The notes beneath the pieces were generated by a model. The model was given only the letters and a program-made list of their open reading frames with translations. It did no database searches and was not told the DNA's origin. A stretch of 35,080 bases of DNA from Treponema sp. (lineage in GTDB: Bacteria > Spirochaetota > Spirochaetia > Treponematales > Breznakiellaceae): assembly GCA_031278095.1 (NCBI GenBank), contig JAITLC010000039.1:1-35080 (forward strand). The letters run 5' to 3'. Positions within the stretch are counted from its first letter, which is position 1; each line of letters starts with the position of its first letter. Below are positions 7,791 through 16,045 of the stretch, piece after piece. Both the position numbers and the translations under genes were made by a program.

Positions 7791-8872
7791 CACGAATCTC
7801 CCCGTTTTCTAAAGCGTTTTTTCTTAAAAAGATCCAGGAGTACCGAACTTGTAACGAGAAAGAATATCACCGATTGTACGATGGAAGAAATTTCAAACGT
7901 CATGTCGGAGAACTGCATTGCCATTCTGGCCCCCGATCCGATCCAGGCAAAAAACAGCGCCGCCGGGATTACCGCCACAGGCCGCGAACGGGCGATGAGC
8001 GCGACGGCAAGGCTGTTCCAGCCCATTCCTGCGGAAAATTCCTTCATGGTGGAATAGTAGGTGCCGAAAACCGCCATGGCTCCGCCTGAACCATAGAAGA
8101 ACCCCGAAAGAAACATTGACAGAATAGCTGTTCCGGCGGTGTCGATCCCCCCGTATGCGGCAAAGCGGGAACTCCGGCCGCAGATTCTGATTTCGTAGCC
8201 TGCCCTGGTTTTGTAGAGAAAGATATACACCAGAACTACCGAGATGAGCGCCGCAAAAAGAGCCGCGCTGAGGTTGGAGGGGGGGAGAATCCTGGGGAGA
8301 CGGAAACTTTCGGGTATCTTTCCGGTAGACTGGAGATTGGTTTCGCTGTCCAGGAAGGGCCCTGTTACAAGGTAATTGATGATCAGAATCAGTGTGTTGG
8401 AGAGGAGAAAACTCGTGATTAGTTCATTGGTGTTCCATCTCGCCTTGAGAAAGCCGGAAAAAGCCGCCATGAATGCGGCAAACAGGCTTCCTGCAAGAAA
8501 CGCAAGGCCCGGACCCGCCCAGCCTGGAAGCCCCAGACCGGAGAAAGCCAGGGCTGCAATGGTACCGGTAAAGGCCCCGGCATAGATCTGCCCTTCGCCG
8601 CCGAGATTAAAGTTCCCCCCGTGCAGGGCAATGGAAATCCCAAGGCTGCCGAAGATCAGGGGAATGGCGCCGTTGATCAAATTTCCGGCATAGTAGGTAT
8701 TCTGCAGAGGCCCCAGGAAAAAATAGCGCAGGGTTTTTACAGGATTCCTGCTGAGGAGAAAGGCCAGCATGATAAGTACAAGGAGCGATATGCCGAGAAT
8801 CAGGACAAGGCCGCCGGCACTCTCCAGCGCGGCCTGAATCCTTGAATCCTGAAGAGTCTTATGTTTTTTCAT
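7790..8872 (-). CDS. ABC transporter permease, nucleoside/simple-sugar type (YufP/NupP-like)
   Basis: This is the larger permease of the BMP-type importer. The likely protein has 360 residues starting at MKKHKTLQDS. It has an early helix (GGLVLILGISLLVLIMLAFLL), the loop with NLGGEGQIYAGAF and the block RWNTNELITSFLLSNTLILI, all characteristic of this permease class. A longer frame reaches back to 9007, but those 45 residues lie over the end of the ATPase gene and carry no membrane features. I therefore start at the ATG at 8872, which overlaps the ATPase stop by 14 bases. Its own ribosome-binding site is weak, so translation probably depends on coupling to the ATPase gene. Confidence 0.88.
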   Translation of the reverse strand: MKKHKTLQDSRIQAALESAGGLVLILGISLLVLIMLAFLLSRNPVKTLRYFFLGPLQNTYYAGNLINGAIPLIFGSLGISIALHGGNFNLGGEGQIYAGAFTGTIAALAFSGLGLPGWAGPGLAFLAGSLFAAFMAAFSGFLKARWNTNELITSFLLSNTLILIINYLVTGPFLDSETNLQSTGKIPESFRLPRILPPSNLSAALFAALISVVLVYIFLYKTRAGYEIRICGRSSRFAAYGGIDTAGTAILSMFLSGFFYGSGGAMAVFGTYYSTMKEFSAGMGWNSLAVALIARSRPVAVIPAALFFAWIGSGARMAMQFSDMTFEISSIVQSVIFFLVTSSVLLDLFKKKRFRKRGDS

Positions 8873-10457
8873 GAAGCCCCAGCATCCATGCGCCGATCTC
8901 TTCCTTGATGTTCCCTGTCCCTTCCGCGGCAGGGGAATGCAGGGGATTTTCTGTCTCCGCTGCGATTGAACCACGGTAGAGGACAATGATCCTGTCGGCC
9001 AGGGCAAGGATCTCGTCCAGATTGGAAGAGATGAGAATCACGGCGGTTCCGTTGTTTCTCAAGGATTCCATCTGGCTGTAGACATAGAGACCGGAGGAGA
9101 CATCAAGCCCCCGTGCGGGCTCGCAGAAGACGATGTAGTCATTGTGCTGTTCAATTTCCCGTGCCAGAACGGTTTTTTGTATGTTCCCGCCGGAAAGAAA
9201 ACCTAAAGGCATGGAACTGTTTCCCGCAATCGCATAGCGATCCAAAAGTTCCGCCGTAAACGCCTCGATCTTTTTTCTGTCCAAAAAACCCCATCCGGAA
9301 AATTCCCTGCGGCGGTTTATGATGATGTTCTCCCAGACCGGAGCGGACTCCGCGCTGCCGTATGCGATTCTGTCGGAAGGGACGTAGGCCAGACCCCGCC
9401 TGCGCAGTTTCTCCGAATTGCAGCGGCTTATGTCCTCCCCCCGGCAGCGGATTTTCCCTGAATTCAGGGGGAGAAATCCTCCCAATACCGCTTCCAGCAC
9501 CCCGAGGCCGTTTCCTCCGACCCCGGCAAAGGCGAGAATCTCTCCTTCATGCACGGAAAAACTTATCCTGTTAAGCAGGGGCCGTTCCTGATTCCGGCGT
9601 CTCACCGTGACATTCTGAAAACTTAGTACCGTCCTGTCTGAAACAGGCTTTCTCTTTAAAGGGACTTTCCGGGGGGGGCCCGGAAACCCGTTTATGCGGG
9701 GGAACATTCGTTCCCCGGCAGAAGGCTCAGGCAACTTGTACATGAGGTCTGAAATTTCACGCTCATCCAGATCCGCAGTATCTTTGACGGCTGTCAATTC
9801 CCCCTTCCTCATCACCGCTACCCGGTCTGAGATCTCCTTTATTTCACTCAACTTGTGGGTGATTAGAATCAGGGACTTTCCTGCTCCTGCAAGAATCCTA
9901 AAGCTCTTGAACAGTGATTCTGTCTCCTGATCCGTCAGCACGGCCGTGGGTTCGTCAAGAATCAGAATATCTACATTACGGTAGAGCATTTTAACTATCT
10001 CCACCTGCTGCATCTCTCCTACCGTAAGGCTCCCTACAGTCTTTCCGGCTTCAATCGAAAAATGGTGGGCGTCGATCACCTTCTGAACCAGTACATTCGA
10101 TTTTGCCGTATCAAAAAAAATTTTGATTTTTGTCGGTTCAATGCCCATGACCACATTCTGGGCCACCGTAAATTCGGAGAAGAGCATGAAGTGCTGGTGT
10201 ACCATACCGATACCGAGTCTGTTGGCGTCCAGCGGGGAATGAATGGCGGCAGTCTTCCCCCGGATACGAATCTCGCCTTTGGTTGCGGGAATAAGGCCAT
10301 AGAGTATTTTCATCAGGGTACTCTTTCCCGCTCCGTTTTCACCTGCCAGGCAGAGTATCTCTCCCCGGCGTAGATCCAGGGAAACTTCGCGGTTCGCCGC
10401 AGAGTTTCTGCCCGGATATACTTTGGTGATACGGCGCATTTCAAGGATCGTTTCCAT
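8859..10457 (-). CDS. ABC transporter ATP-binding protein with two nucleotide-binding domains (YufO/NupO-like)
   Basis: This is the energising subunit of the importer, cytoplasmic and bound to both permeases. The first domain is complete: Walker A GENGAGKST (39-47), Q-loop around Gln88, signature LTVGEMQQ (144-151), Walker B ILILDE (164-169) and switch His201. The second domain has the degenerate P-loop GVGGNGLG (312-319, no GKS/T), signature LSGGNIQK (421-428), Walker B IVFCEP (442-447) and SSN in place of the switch His. One sound site and one degenerate site is normal for the double-domain sugar/nucleoside class. At 532 residues it is of usual length. It begins six bases after the binding-protein stop. 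Confidence 0.93.
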   Translation of the reverse strand: METILEMRRITKVYPGRNSAANREVSLDLRRGEILCLAGENGAGKSTLMKILYGLIPATKGEIRIRGKTAAIHSPLDANRLGIGMVHQHFMLFSEFTVAQNVVMGIEPTKIKIFFDTAKSNVLVQKVIDAHHFSIEAGKTVGSLTVGEMQQVEIVKMLYRNVDILILDEPTAVLTDQETESLFKSFRILAGAGKSLILITHKLSEIKEISDRVAVMRKGELTAVKDTADLDEREISDLMYKLPEPSAGERMFPRINGFPGPPRKVPLKRKPVSDRTVLSFQNVTVRRRNQERPLLNRISFSVHEGEILAFAGVGGNGLGVLEAVLGGFLPLNSGKIRCRGEDISRCNSEKLRRRGLAYVPSDRIAYGSAESAPVWENIIINRRREFSGWGFLDRKKIEAFTAELLDRYAIAGNSSMPLGFLSGGNIQKTVLAREIEQHNDYIVFCEPARGLDVSSGLYVYSQMESLRNNGTAVILISSNLDEILALADRIIVLYRGSIAAETENPLHSPAAEGTGNIKEEIGAWMLGLHEKT

Positions 10458-10463
10458 AGGGTA

Positions 10464-11519
10464 TCACAGGGGAGGAAGGCTGTAGGGTATCTTTCCTGCT
10501 TTTACATCGGCAAAGAAACTGTCGAATTTATTCCGTATGTCTTCCGGCACATGGGAAGTATAGCCCGGATCATCGGCAATGAAGCCGAGGTATCCCTCTT
10601 TTACCCCCACGGTTCTGGACGTGCCATACTGAATTTTTCCTGCAAGTACATCGGAAAGAATCTCTTCCACCAGTTTTTTCTGTTCCATGATGCCGCAGCC
10701 GACTATGACGCCCGGCGCCGTACTGTATTCGTTGGTGTTGTGGAATACTATGTAGGCGCCCTGTTCCGCGGCGGTCTTGATCAGCCCCTGGGCGGCGCCT
10801 CCCGCGATGACGGCAAAGACATCGGCGCCTCCCGCGATCATGCTGGAGGCAAGGTCCGCAGCCTTGTTGGCATCGTACCAGTTGCCCACCACCCGGAAAT
10901 CCAGACTTATGCCGGGATCCGCCATCCTTGCGCCGTCAAGGAAACCGGGAACAATATGTTTGTCAAGCAGGGGATACTCCTGGGCGGCGATAAAACCGAT
11001 CTTTTTTTCCGGGTTTGCCTTTGCCATACGGCTTGTGGTGATCAGCCCTGCCAGATAACCCAGGTAGAGAGATTGTTCGTACTGATTGTACATATATGTA
11101 CAGATGCTGTTATTTCCCGTATAGGAAGCATCGGTAATGATGAATTTCTGATCGGGGAAACGCTTTCCTACACTGGCGCAGATTTCCGGCAGCGAAGGAT
11201 TTGAACTCAGCACCAGATCGAATTCCCCGCTTGCCACAAGAGAACTGAGCTGTTCCTCCCATTCGGCCTGATTGAAACCCGCCTCGTATACCTTTACAGA
11301 AACGTTGCTGCGGGATGCGGCAAAACTCTCCGCTCCGGCAGCCATAAGTTCATAAGGGGGACTCCCCGCCAGCATCCCTGGAATATAGACAAGAACCGAA
11401 AATGAAGAAGAGTACTCCGCGGCCTCTTTTTTTCCGCCTGCCGATACCGGTTCTGCAAACATGCAGAACAATGCAGCGGCCGGCAACAGTGCTGTAAAAA
11501 TTCGTTTTATTTTTTTCAT
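10464..11519 (-). CDS. BMP-family substrate-binding protein (TmpC/PnrA-like)
   Basis: This is the exported binding protein of the importer. The N-terminus has lysines, a hydrophobic core (ALLPAAALFCMF) and a likely signal-peptidase site after PVSA, followed by GGKKEAAE, a start often seen in treponemal binding proteins. A cysteine at the end of the core could make it a lipoprotein, but the context is a poor lipobox. The mature part has the BMP pattern: SVLVYIPGMLAGSPPYELMAAG, FDLVLSSNPSLPEI, DQKFIITDAS and YLGYLAGLITTS. Family members such as T. pallidum TmpC (PnrA) bind purine nucleosides. Here the neighbouring sugar kinase means a sugar ligand should also be considered. Confidence 0.9.
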   Translation of the reverse strand: MKKIKRIFTALLPAAALFCMFAEPVSAGGKKEAAEYSSSFSVLVYIPGMLAGSPPYELMAAGAESFAASRSNVSVKVYEAGFNQAEWEEQLSSLVASGEFDLVLSSNPSLPEICASVGKRFPDQKFIITDASYTGNNSICTYMYNQYEQSLYLGYLAGLITTSRMAKANPEKKIGFIAAQEYPLLDKHIVPGFLDGARMADPGISLDFRVVGNWYDANKAADLASSMIAGGADVFAVIAGGAAQGLIKTAAEQGAYIVFHNTNEYSTAPGVIVGCGIMEQKKLVEEILSDVLAGKIQYGTSRTVGVKEGYLGFIADDPGYTSHVPEDIRNKFDSFFADVKAGKIPYSLPPL

Positions 11520-11550
11520 TCTTTAATTATCTCATTAAGGTGTATCCTGT

Positions 11551-13002
11551 TCAATACGAAGAACGGAGCCTTTGGTACAGTTCGCGGTAGTTTTCAAAAA
11601 GTTTGTCGTAGACCGGTTTTGCCTCCGGGGCAGGATGATAAATTTCGCCGTCCTGTACCAGGGCCTCCTCAGCCTCTTTGAAACTGCCGTAATAGCCGAG
11701 GGCGGCGGCCCCGGTTACGGCAAGGCCCACAATTTCCGCGGGAGGCCCGGCGGGGCAGAGTACTGTCTTCCCCGTAACATCGGCCTTGAGCCGGTTGAGA
11801 AAGGGGCTTGCCGAAGAACCGCCTGTAACCCGCAGTTCAGCGGTCTCCGCCCCGCATTCTTCCATTACGGTGATCACATCCCGAATCGCAAGGCAGACCC
11901 CCTCGGCTACGGCCCGGGCCATCTCCTTCCGTCCCGTGGAAAGGCTAAGCCCCATGAACACCCCCCTGGCCCCCGGATCCCAGATGGGCGCCCGTTCCCC
12001 GGCAAGGTAGGGCAGAAAGAGAAGACTGCCCCGTTCCGCACCGGCGGCCAGATCGTAGAAGACGCTGTAAGGCTCTTTTTCCAGGCCCAAAAGCTCCCGC
12101 GCCCAGGCAAGCGCCTTCCCCGATGTGGAGATGATCCCCGAAAGATTCCAGAAAGGCTTTACCGGGTGGCCGTAACTCATCAGACGCTTGTCCATGATGC
12201 GGTGTTTGGTGCACAGATTGATCCCCTCGGAGGTGCCGGAACGGTCGCATGCCTGGCCGGGACTGCTTACCCCGGTGCCGAGGATTGCCATGAAGAAATC
12301 CGGCCCCCCGGCAAAGACCTTGACACGGGAGTCAAAGCCAAAACGGGCCGCCGTTCCGGGAAGGAGACCGCCAATATAATCGCCCGGAAACACAAAAGGG
12401 GGAAATTTCTCCCTGTCGAGGCCCGTCTTTTCCAGAAGAGCCTCATCCCAGTACCAGCGTTCAAAACCTTCCGAAGGGAATACGGTACGGGCTTCTCCGG
12501 TCAGCGCGTATACCAGATATTCCGAACTGGAGAGAAAGAAACGGATTTTTTCGTAGAGAGCAGGCTCACGGTTTTTTATCATCAGTGCCTTGGGAAGGTA
12601 GAAACCCGGATCAACAAAGGCGCCCACAAATGCGGATACGGTTTCCGCCTCCGCCTCCGCACGCCTGTCAAGCCAGTGCCGGGCCGGAGCGGCTTCCAGG
12701 CTGAGCCTCCCCAGGCCGTCAAGACCCGGTTCTCCGGTAACAGGAACGAGGGTAGGACCGTTCCCGCTCACGACGATGGCTTGTACTTTTCCGGCCTCTT
12801 CCATCCCCTCAAGGGCGCTTTCAAAGGCCCGCAGCCACTGGGAAGGATCGAAATAAAACGAAGTTTCATTTCCGAGTGAATGTTTAAGCCCGGCTTCTTC
12901 CGCACCCATGGACAGGGGAATGGAGACAGGTTCACAGAAAGCACCCGCCCAGAGGGCAGCCTTAAAGGTCGTGGTTCCAATATCTATAAGCAATATCATC
13001 AT
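11551..13002 (-). CDS. FGGY-family carbohydrate kinase (xylulokinase-like)
   Basis: This enzyme should phosphorylate a sugar or polyol with ATP in the cytosol. The N-terminal nucleotide motif LLIDIGTTTFKAALW (4-18) is clear. The candidate catalytic base Asp235 lies in AGGPDFFMAILGTG, and DRSGTSEGINL follows. The C-terminal FGGY block LRVTGGSSASPFLNRLKADVTGK and the adjacent PAEIVGLAVTGAAALGYYG are well conserved. At 483 residues the length fits xylulokinases, but the substrate cannot be told from the sequence; ribulokinase or other FGGY kinases are alternatives. The gene starts six bases after the antiporter stop and is followed 31 bases later by the binding-protein gene, so it belongs to the transport operon. 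Confidence 0.88.
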   Translation of the reverse strand: MMILLIDIGTTTFKAALWAGAFCEPVSIPLSMGAEEAGLKHSLGNETSFYFDPSQWLRAFESALEGMEEAGKVQAIVVSGNGPTLVPVTGEPGLDGLGRLSLEAAPARHWLDRRAEAEAETVSAFVGAFVDPGFYLPKALMIKNREPALYEKIRFFLSSSEYLVYALTGEARTVFPSEGFERWYWDEALLEKTGLDREKFPPFVFPGDYIGGLLPGTAARFGFDSRVKVFAGGPDFFMAILGTGVSSPGQACDRSGTSEGINLCTKHRIMDKRLMSYGHPVKPFWNLSGIISTSGKALAWARELLGLEKEPYSVFYDLAAGAERGSLLFLPYLAGERAPIWDPGARGVFMGLSLSTGRKEMARAVAEGVCLAIRDVITVMEECGAETAELRVTGGSSASPFLNRLKADVTGKTVLCPAGPPAEIVGLAVTGAAALGYYGSFKEAEEALVQDGEIYHPAPEAKPVYDKLFENYRELYQRLRSSY

Positions 13003-13008
13003 CGTTTC

Positions 13009-15069
13009 CTAACTATGATGAAAGAGCAGCACAACTTCATCCTGGGTATCCGCGGCGGCAAGCTTCTCCCGAATCTCTTCATCTTTGAGAACGGAACCCA
13101 CATTTGCCAGAAACTGTACATGGGGGCCGGAACTCGTCCTGGGCGAGAGCACCATGATGAAGATTTTCGACTTTTCCCCGTCAATGGAATCAAAATCTAC
13201 CCCTTCCCGGCTTATCCCCACAGCCGCGCAGATCTCCGCAACCCCGTCGGTCTTTCCGTGGGGCAGGGCAATGCCGTGCTGCATGCCGGTACTCATCGTT
13301 TTTTCCCGCGCCAGAACATCCTGAAGCGCCTGTTCCCGGTTTATGAGCTTTTCCCGCCGGTCAAGGAGATCCACCATTTCCGTAATCACCTCCTCTTTTG
13401 TGCTTCCCTTCAGGTTGAGAATGACACAGTCCTGGTGGATAAGATCCAAAGGCCCCTTGCGGGTAAGCCCGTCCATATCGGCCAGTTCCTTCTTCATCGC
13501 GGCGGGGTCGGAGCTTGCCTTGAGCTTCAGTACCGCCTCGGAGAGGTTGAGGATCAACTCGTACACGGCAGTTTTGACAAAGGGCATGTCCGCGGCGGCG
13601 CTTTCAATCGAAAGAGCCTCCGCCTTCCGCGTAATGATCAGGATGATACTGTCCTTCCGCGCCTGTATGATCCCCTCGTCATCATTCAGAGTCTGAACAA
13701 AGAAACCCTCCGCCCGCAGATCCCGGAACAGGGTATCGATGACAAGATTCGCCACCTCAGGGGTGTTGAAATCCCAGTGAGCCTGGATAGTGTCGCTGCC
13801 CTTGACGGGTTTCCGGGTACCCATCCCCTTCATTTTAAGACTGGCGCTGAGGAGGGGAGGGGCAGCCAGGGTGGTAACCAAGGTCATAAGGATGATCACC
13901 GCAAAGAGCTCCTTGTCCAGCGCGCCAGACGCCAGCCCGATACCGGCGATGATCAGGGCCACTTCGCCCCTGGGTACCATACCGGTTCCGATACGCAGAG
14001 CCCCCCGGCGGTTGAAACCGAGAAGCAGAGCGGGCCCGCCGCAGCCTATAATCTTTGCCAGAATCGCTATCGCGGTGTAGATGAGACTAAAACCCAGTAC
14101 CTCAGGCGAAAAGATCTCCCGTAGATCCACCATCATACCCATCACCGCAAAGAAAACAGGCACAAAAAATTCATAGAGCCCATGAAGACGTTCCTGAATA
14201 ATCGCCGCAATATCGGTACGGGAGAGCGAAAGCCCGGCAACATAGGCCCCGATGATCATGGCAAGCCCCTGCTTTTCAAAAACTCCGGCAAGAACCAGCG
14301 CCACACCCAGGGCAAGCACAGAAAAATCGAAAGAACGTTTGAAAAGCTTGAGAAAAGAGGCAAGCTGCCGCGAAAAAATCAGCCCCAGAGCGGTAAAACC
14401 CAGCCATATACCAAAAGCCTTGCCCGCGATAAGGAGAATCCCCGCCGCATCAAGCCTCCCCGCTTCGGCATGCCCGGAAAGTACCGCTACAAGCCCCATG
14501 ATCACAGCCAGGGTGATGATCCCCAACACATCATCAAAAACAGCCGCCGCCAGAACCGTTACCCCTTCGGGCGAATCCATCTTCTTCTGACTGGAGAGAA
14601 TACGTGCCGTAATCCCCACGGAAGTAGCGGTAGAAAGAATCCCCAAAAAGAGACAGCGCGGATCCAAAAAAGGCGCATGAAGCAAAAACACACCGGTAGC
14701 GGCGCCCAGCCCAAAGGAGAAAATCACTCCCCCAAGCCCAATGATGCCCCCCGCCACCGAGTAGCGCAGAAAAAGCGCCAGATCCGTCTCCAGCCCCGAT
14801 GCAAACAGCAGAATAATCGACGCCACCGTGGCAAAAGCATAGAGTTCAGGACTTACCGCCATGTCTCCCCCTCCGGGAAGCGGAAAAACCCCCAGCGGAA
14901 AACCGGGCAGCGGCAGCGCCCCCAGCGCGTAGGGCCCGATGACGATACCCGCCAGAAGCTCGCCCAGTACAGGAGGAATCCTGATCTTCTTTACCAGCCG
15001 CCCTCCCAGCCTCACGGCAAAAAGAATGATCCCGATTTGAAGCACCAGTTCGGACATTAACCCAGTCAT
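13009..15069 (-). CDS. Cation/proton antiporter (CPA2-like) with a C-terminal PTS EIIA domain
   Basis: This inner-membrane antiporter is fused to a phosphotransferase domain. Residues 1 to about 400 are a run of about a dozen hydrophobic helices; VLGELLAGIVIGPYALG and a repeated glycine-rich pattern mark the Na+/H+ exchanger (Kef/NhaP-like) fold. Residues of about 410-530 form a soluble linker of unknown fold. The rest, from about 535, is a fructose/mannitol-type EIIA (PTS EIIA-2): LIHQDCVILNLKGSTKEEV, then GIALPHGKTD with phospho-acceptor His604. The likely meaning is ion transport tuned by PTS phosphorylation from HPr. The ATG at 15069 has GGAG six bases upstream. It is the first gene of the kinase/BMP operon and lies downstream of a promoter with a perfect TTGACA box. 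Confidence 0.9.
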   Translation of the reverse strand: MTGLMSELVLQIGIILFAVRLGGRLVKKIRIPPVLGELLAGIVIGPYALGALPLPGFPLGVFPLPGGGDMAVSPELYAFATVASIILLFASGLETDLALFLRYSVAGGIIGLGGVIFSFGLGAATGVFLLHAPFLDPRCLFLGILSTATSVGITARILSSQKKMDSPEGVTVLAAAVFDDVLGIITLAVIMGLVAVLSGHAEAGRLDAAGILLIAGKAFGIWLGFTALGLIFSRQLASFLKLFKRSFDFSVLALGVALVLAGVFEKQGLAMIIGAYVAGLSLSRTDIAAIIQERLHGLYEFFVPVFFAVMGMMVDLREIFSPEVLGFSLIYTAIAILAKIIGCGGPALLLGFNRRGALRIGTGMVPRGEVALIIAGIGLASGALDKELFAVIILMTLVTTLAAPPLLSASLKMKGMGTRKPVKGSDTIQAHWDFNTPEVANLVIDTLFRDLRAEGFFVQTLNDDEGIIQARKDSIILIITRKAEALSIESAAADMPFVKTAVYELILNLSEAVLKLKASSDPAAMKKELADMDGLTRKGPLDLIHQDCVILNLKGSTKEEVITEMVDLLDRREKLINREQALQDVLAREKTMSTGMQHGIALPHGKTDGVAEICAAVGISREGVDFDSIDGEKSKIFIMVLSPRTSSGPHVQFLANVGSVLKDEEIREKLAAADTQDEVVLLFHHS

Positions 15070-15090
15070 GTGTTCTCCAGATGTGTCTCG

Positions 15091-15120
15091 ATAATCTCAT
15101 AGAGGGTAAAATACTGTCAA
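15091..15120 (-). promoter_or_regulatory. Promoter of the antiporter/kinase/BMP operon
   Basis: Read on the - strand, TTGACA (15120-15115) is a perfect -35 box. Eighteen bases later GATTAT (15096-15091) matches four of six -10 bases. Transcription would start near 15084 and give a leader of about 15 bases before the antiporter ATG. No operator-like palindrome overlaps it. Confidence 0.55.
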
Positions 15121-15462
15121 TTGAGGGGGGCCTCTTTCCCTGCCATCATACCCTTGCAGACGCCTTTACGTTCCGGCCCCCCTGCGCTCCAAAGCCTCCG
15201 GCTTTTCCGCTACCCCGGCAAATGCAAAGTTCTGTTCATAAACTAACCGGCCTTATGGACAGACACCGCTGTCCAGACACGACTGTAACGTCCCGGCGGT
15301 ATTGAAGCCGCTTGCCCGGCGCCATAAAGAAACCCATAGGGTTTCGTGCCGCCCAAATGCGGGTAAGGGAGGCGTGGGAACGCAGTGACCTAGCCGACCG
15401 AACCCCGAGCCGCCTACCGGCCCGGTCTGCCGAAAGGCAGAAAAGCGCATACAGCCGGAACG
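15121..15462. other. Gene-free stretch with small palindromes
   Basis: I find no credible gene here. A 65-codon - strand frame (15253-15450) has low-complexity content and no recognisable motif. The stretch has a mosaic of short palindromes, for example GAAACCC/GGGTTTC around ATA at 15329-15345, and TCTGCC-GAAA-GGCAGA at 15426-15441, a stem closed by a GAAA tetraloop. These are compatible with a decayed element or a structured RNA, but nothing identifies which. Confidence 0.45.
15231..15263. repeat. Intergenic palindrome upstream of the antiporter operon
   Basis: TCTGTTCATAA (15231-15241) pairs with TTATGGACAGA (15253-15263) with one G-T wobble. The loop contains AACCGG, as in the copies at 518 and 32526. 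A second small stem GGACAG/CTGTCC follows directly. Confidence 0.6.
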
Positions 15463-15552
15463 TTATGCGAAACGCAGCCCTAATTTTTCCTGTAAACGGA
15501 AATCGATCTGCTTCAATAGCCGATCTTTCTCTTTTTTCGCTCTCTTGACCAT
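15463..15552 (-). CDS. 29-codon mini-ORF with a strong ribosome-binding site
   Basis: An ATG at 15552 is preceded by GAAGGAGCGTAC, a near-ideal Shine-Dalgarno with good spacing. The product is 29 residues, very basic and helical (starts MVKRAKKEKDRLLKQ, ends KLGLRFA), and stops with TAA at 15463-15465. It lies 74 bases downstream of the XRE regulator stop on the same strand. It may be a true small protein or the intact first part of a truncated gene whose rest has been lost; the sequence after the stop shows no continuation in another frame that I can recognise. Function unknown. Confidence 0.4.
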   Translation of the reverse strand: MVKRAKKEKDRLLKQIDFRLQEKLGLRFA

Positions 15553-15626
15553 GTACGCTCCTTCGGTATTTCTATCACAGCTCGGCCAATTACACAAACT
15601 TTAGGACAGGCATGAACAAGCTCAAC

Positions 15627-15959
15627 CTATTTTCCCTTATCCAGATACAGATCCGTCAGATTTCCCAGAACCATGTTAATATTTGCCCTGAAATCCGATA
15701 CATAGCCGGAAAAGCTGTCGTCAGGCATTTTTTCGGGAAGGAAAAACCGGTAGGGGGCCACATTCAGCGCGCTGGAAAGCTTTGCCAGGGTTTTTTCGGA
15801 TATACCCCGTTTGCAATTTTCAATATCATTGATAAAGGCATTGGTCAGTCCTGTCATGTTGGCAAGACTGAACTGGGAGATATTGTGCATCTCTCGCAGG
15901 CGTTTCAGATTTTTTCCTAATAAAATGCGTATATCCTGTTCGGTGATGCTCTTTTTCAT
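15627..15959 (-). CDS. XRE-family helix-turn-helix transcriptional regulator
   Basis: This is a small DNA-binding protein. A Cro/CI-type HTH occupies roughly residues 10-70: ILLGKNLKRLREMHNISQFSL, then LTNAFINDIENCKRGISEKTLAKLSSALN. The remaining 40 residues are a short helical tail with no ligand domain visible. I give the ATG at 15959 (110 residues), though it lacks a clear ribosome-binding site; a GTG nine codons upstream (15986) with a weak AGG is the alternative. Just before the ATG is ATACTATAAA, so the promoter may lie very near the start. It follows the M15 peptidase on the same strand and might regulate it or itself. Confidence 0.75.
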   Translation of the reverse strand: MKKSITEQDIRILLGKNLKRLREMHNISQFSLANMTGLTNAFINDIENCKRGISEKTLAKLSSALNVAPYRFFLPEKMPDDSFSGYVSDFRANINMVLGNLTDLYLDKGK

Positions 15960-16024
15960 GAAATTTATAGTATCTGCGTTTATCACCGAACCTACAAACT
16001 GTTCCGGGTTAAAAAATATAAACT

Positions 16025-16034
16025 ATCAGCTGAT
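16025..16034. promoter_or_regulatory. Perfect 10-bp palindrome between the M15 peptidase and XRE genes
   Basis: ATCAGCTGAT is its own complement and is followed on the + strand by a run of T. It lies about 65 bases upstream of the XRE ATG, at a position suitable for an operator. A random palindrome of this size is not rare, so this is only a candidate. Confidence 0.25.
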
Positions 16035-16045
16035 TTTTTTGCTTC

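Noticed and set aside
8873..9007. 45-codon N-terminal extension of the larger permease
   Set aside because: It overlaps the end of the ATPase gene in another frame and has no membrane segment; the family start is MKKHKT.
12880..15060. Long + strand frames opposite the antiporter and sugar kinase genes
   Set aside because: They mirror clear - strand genes, are rich in Pro, Arg and Gly, and lack family motifs.
15253..15450. 65-codon - strand frame in the palindromic stretch
   Set aside because: No ribosome-binding site, odd composition and no recognisable domain.
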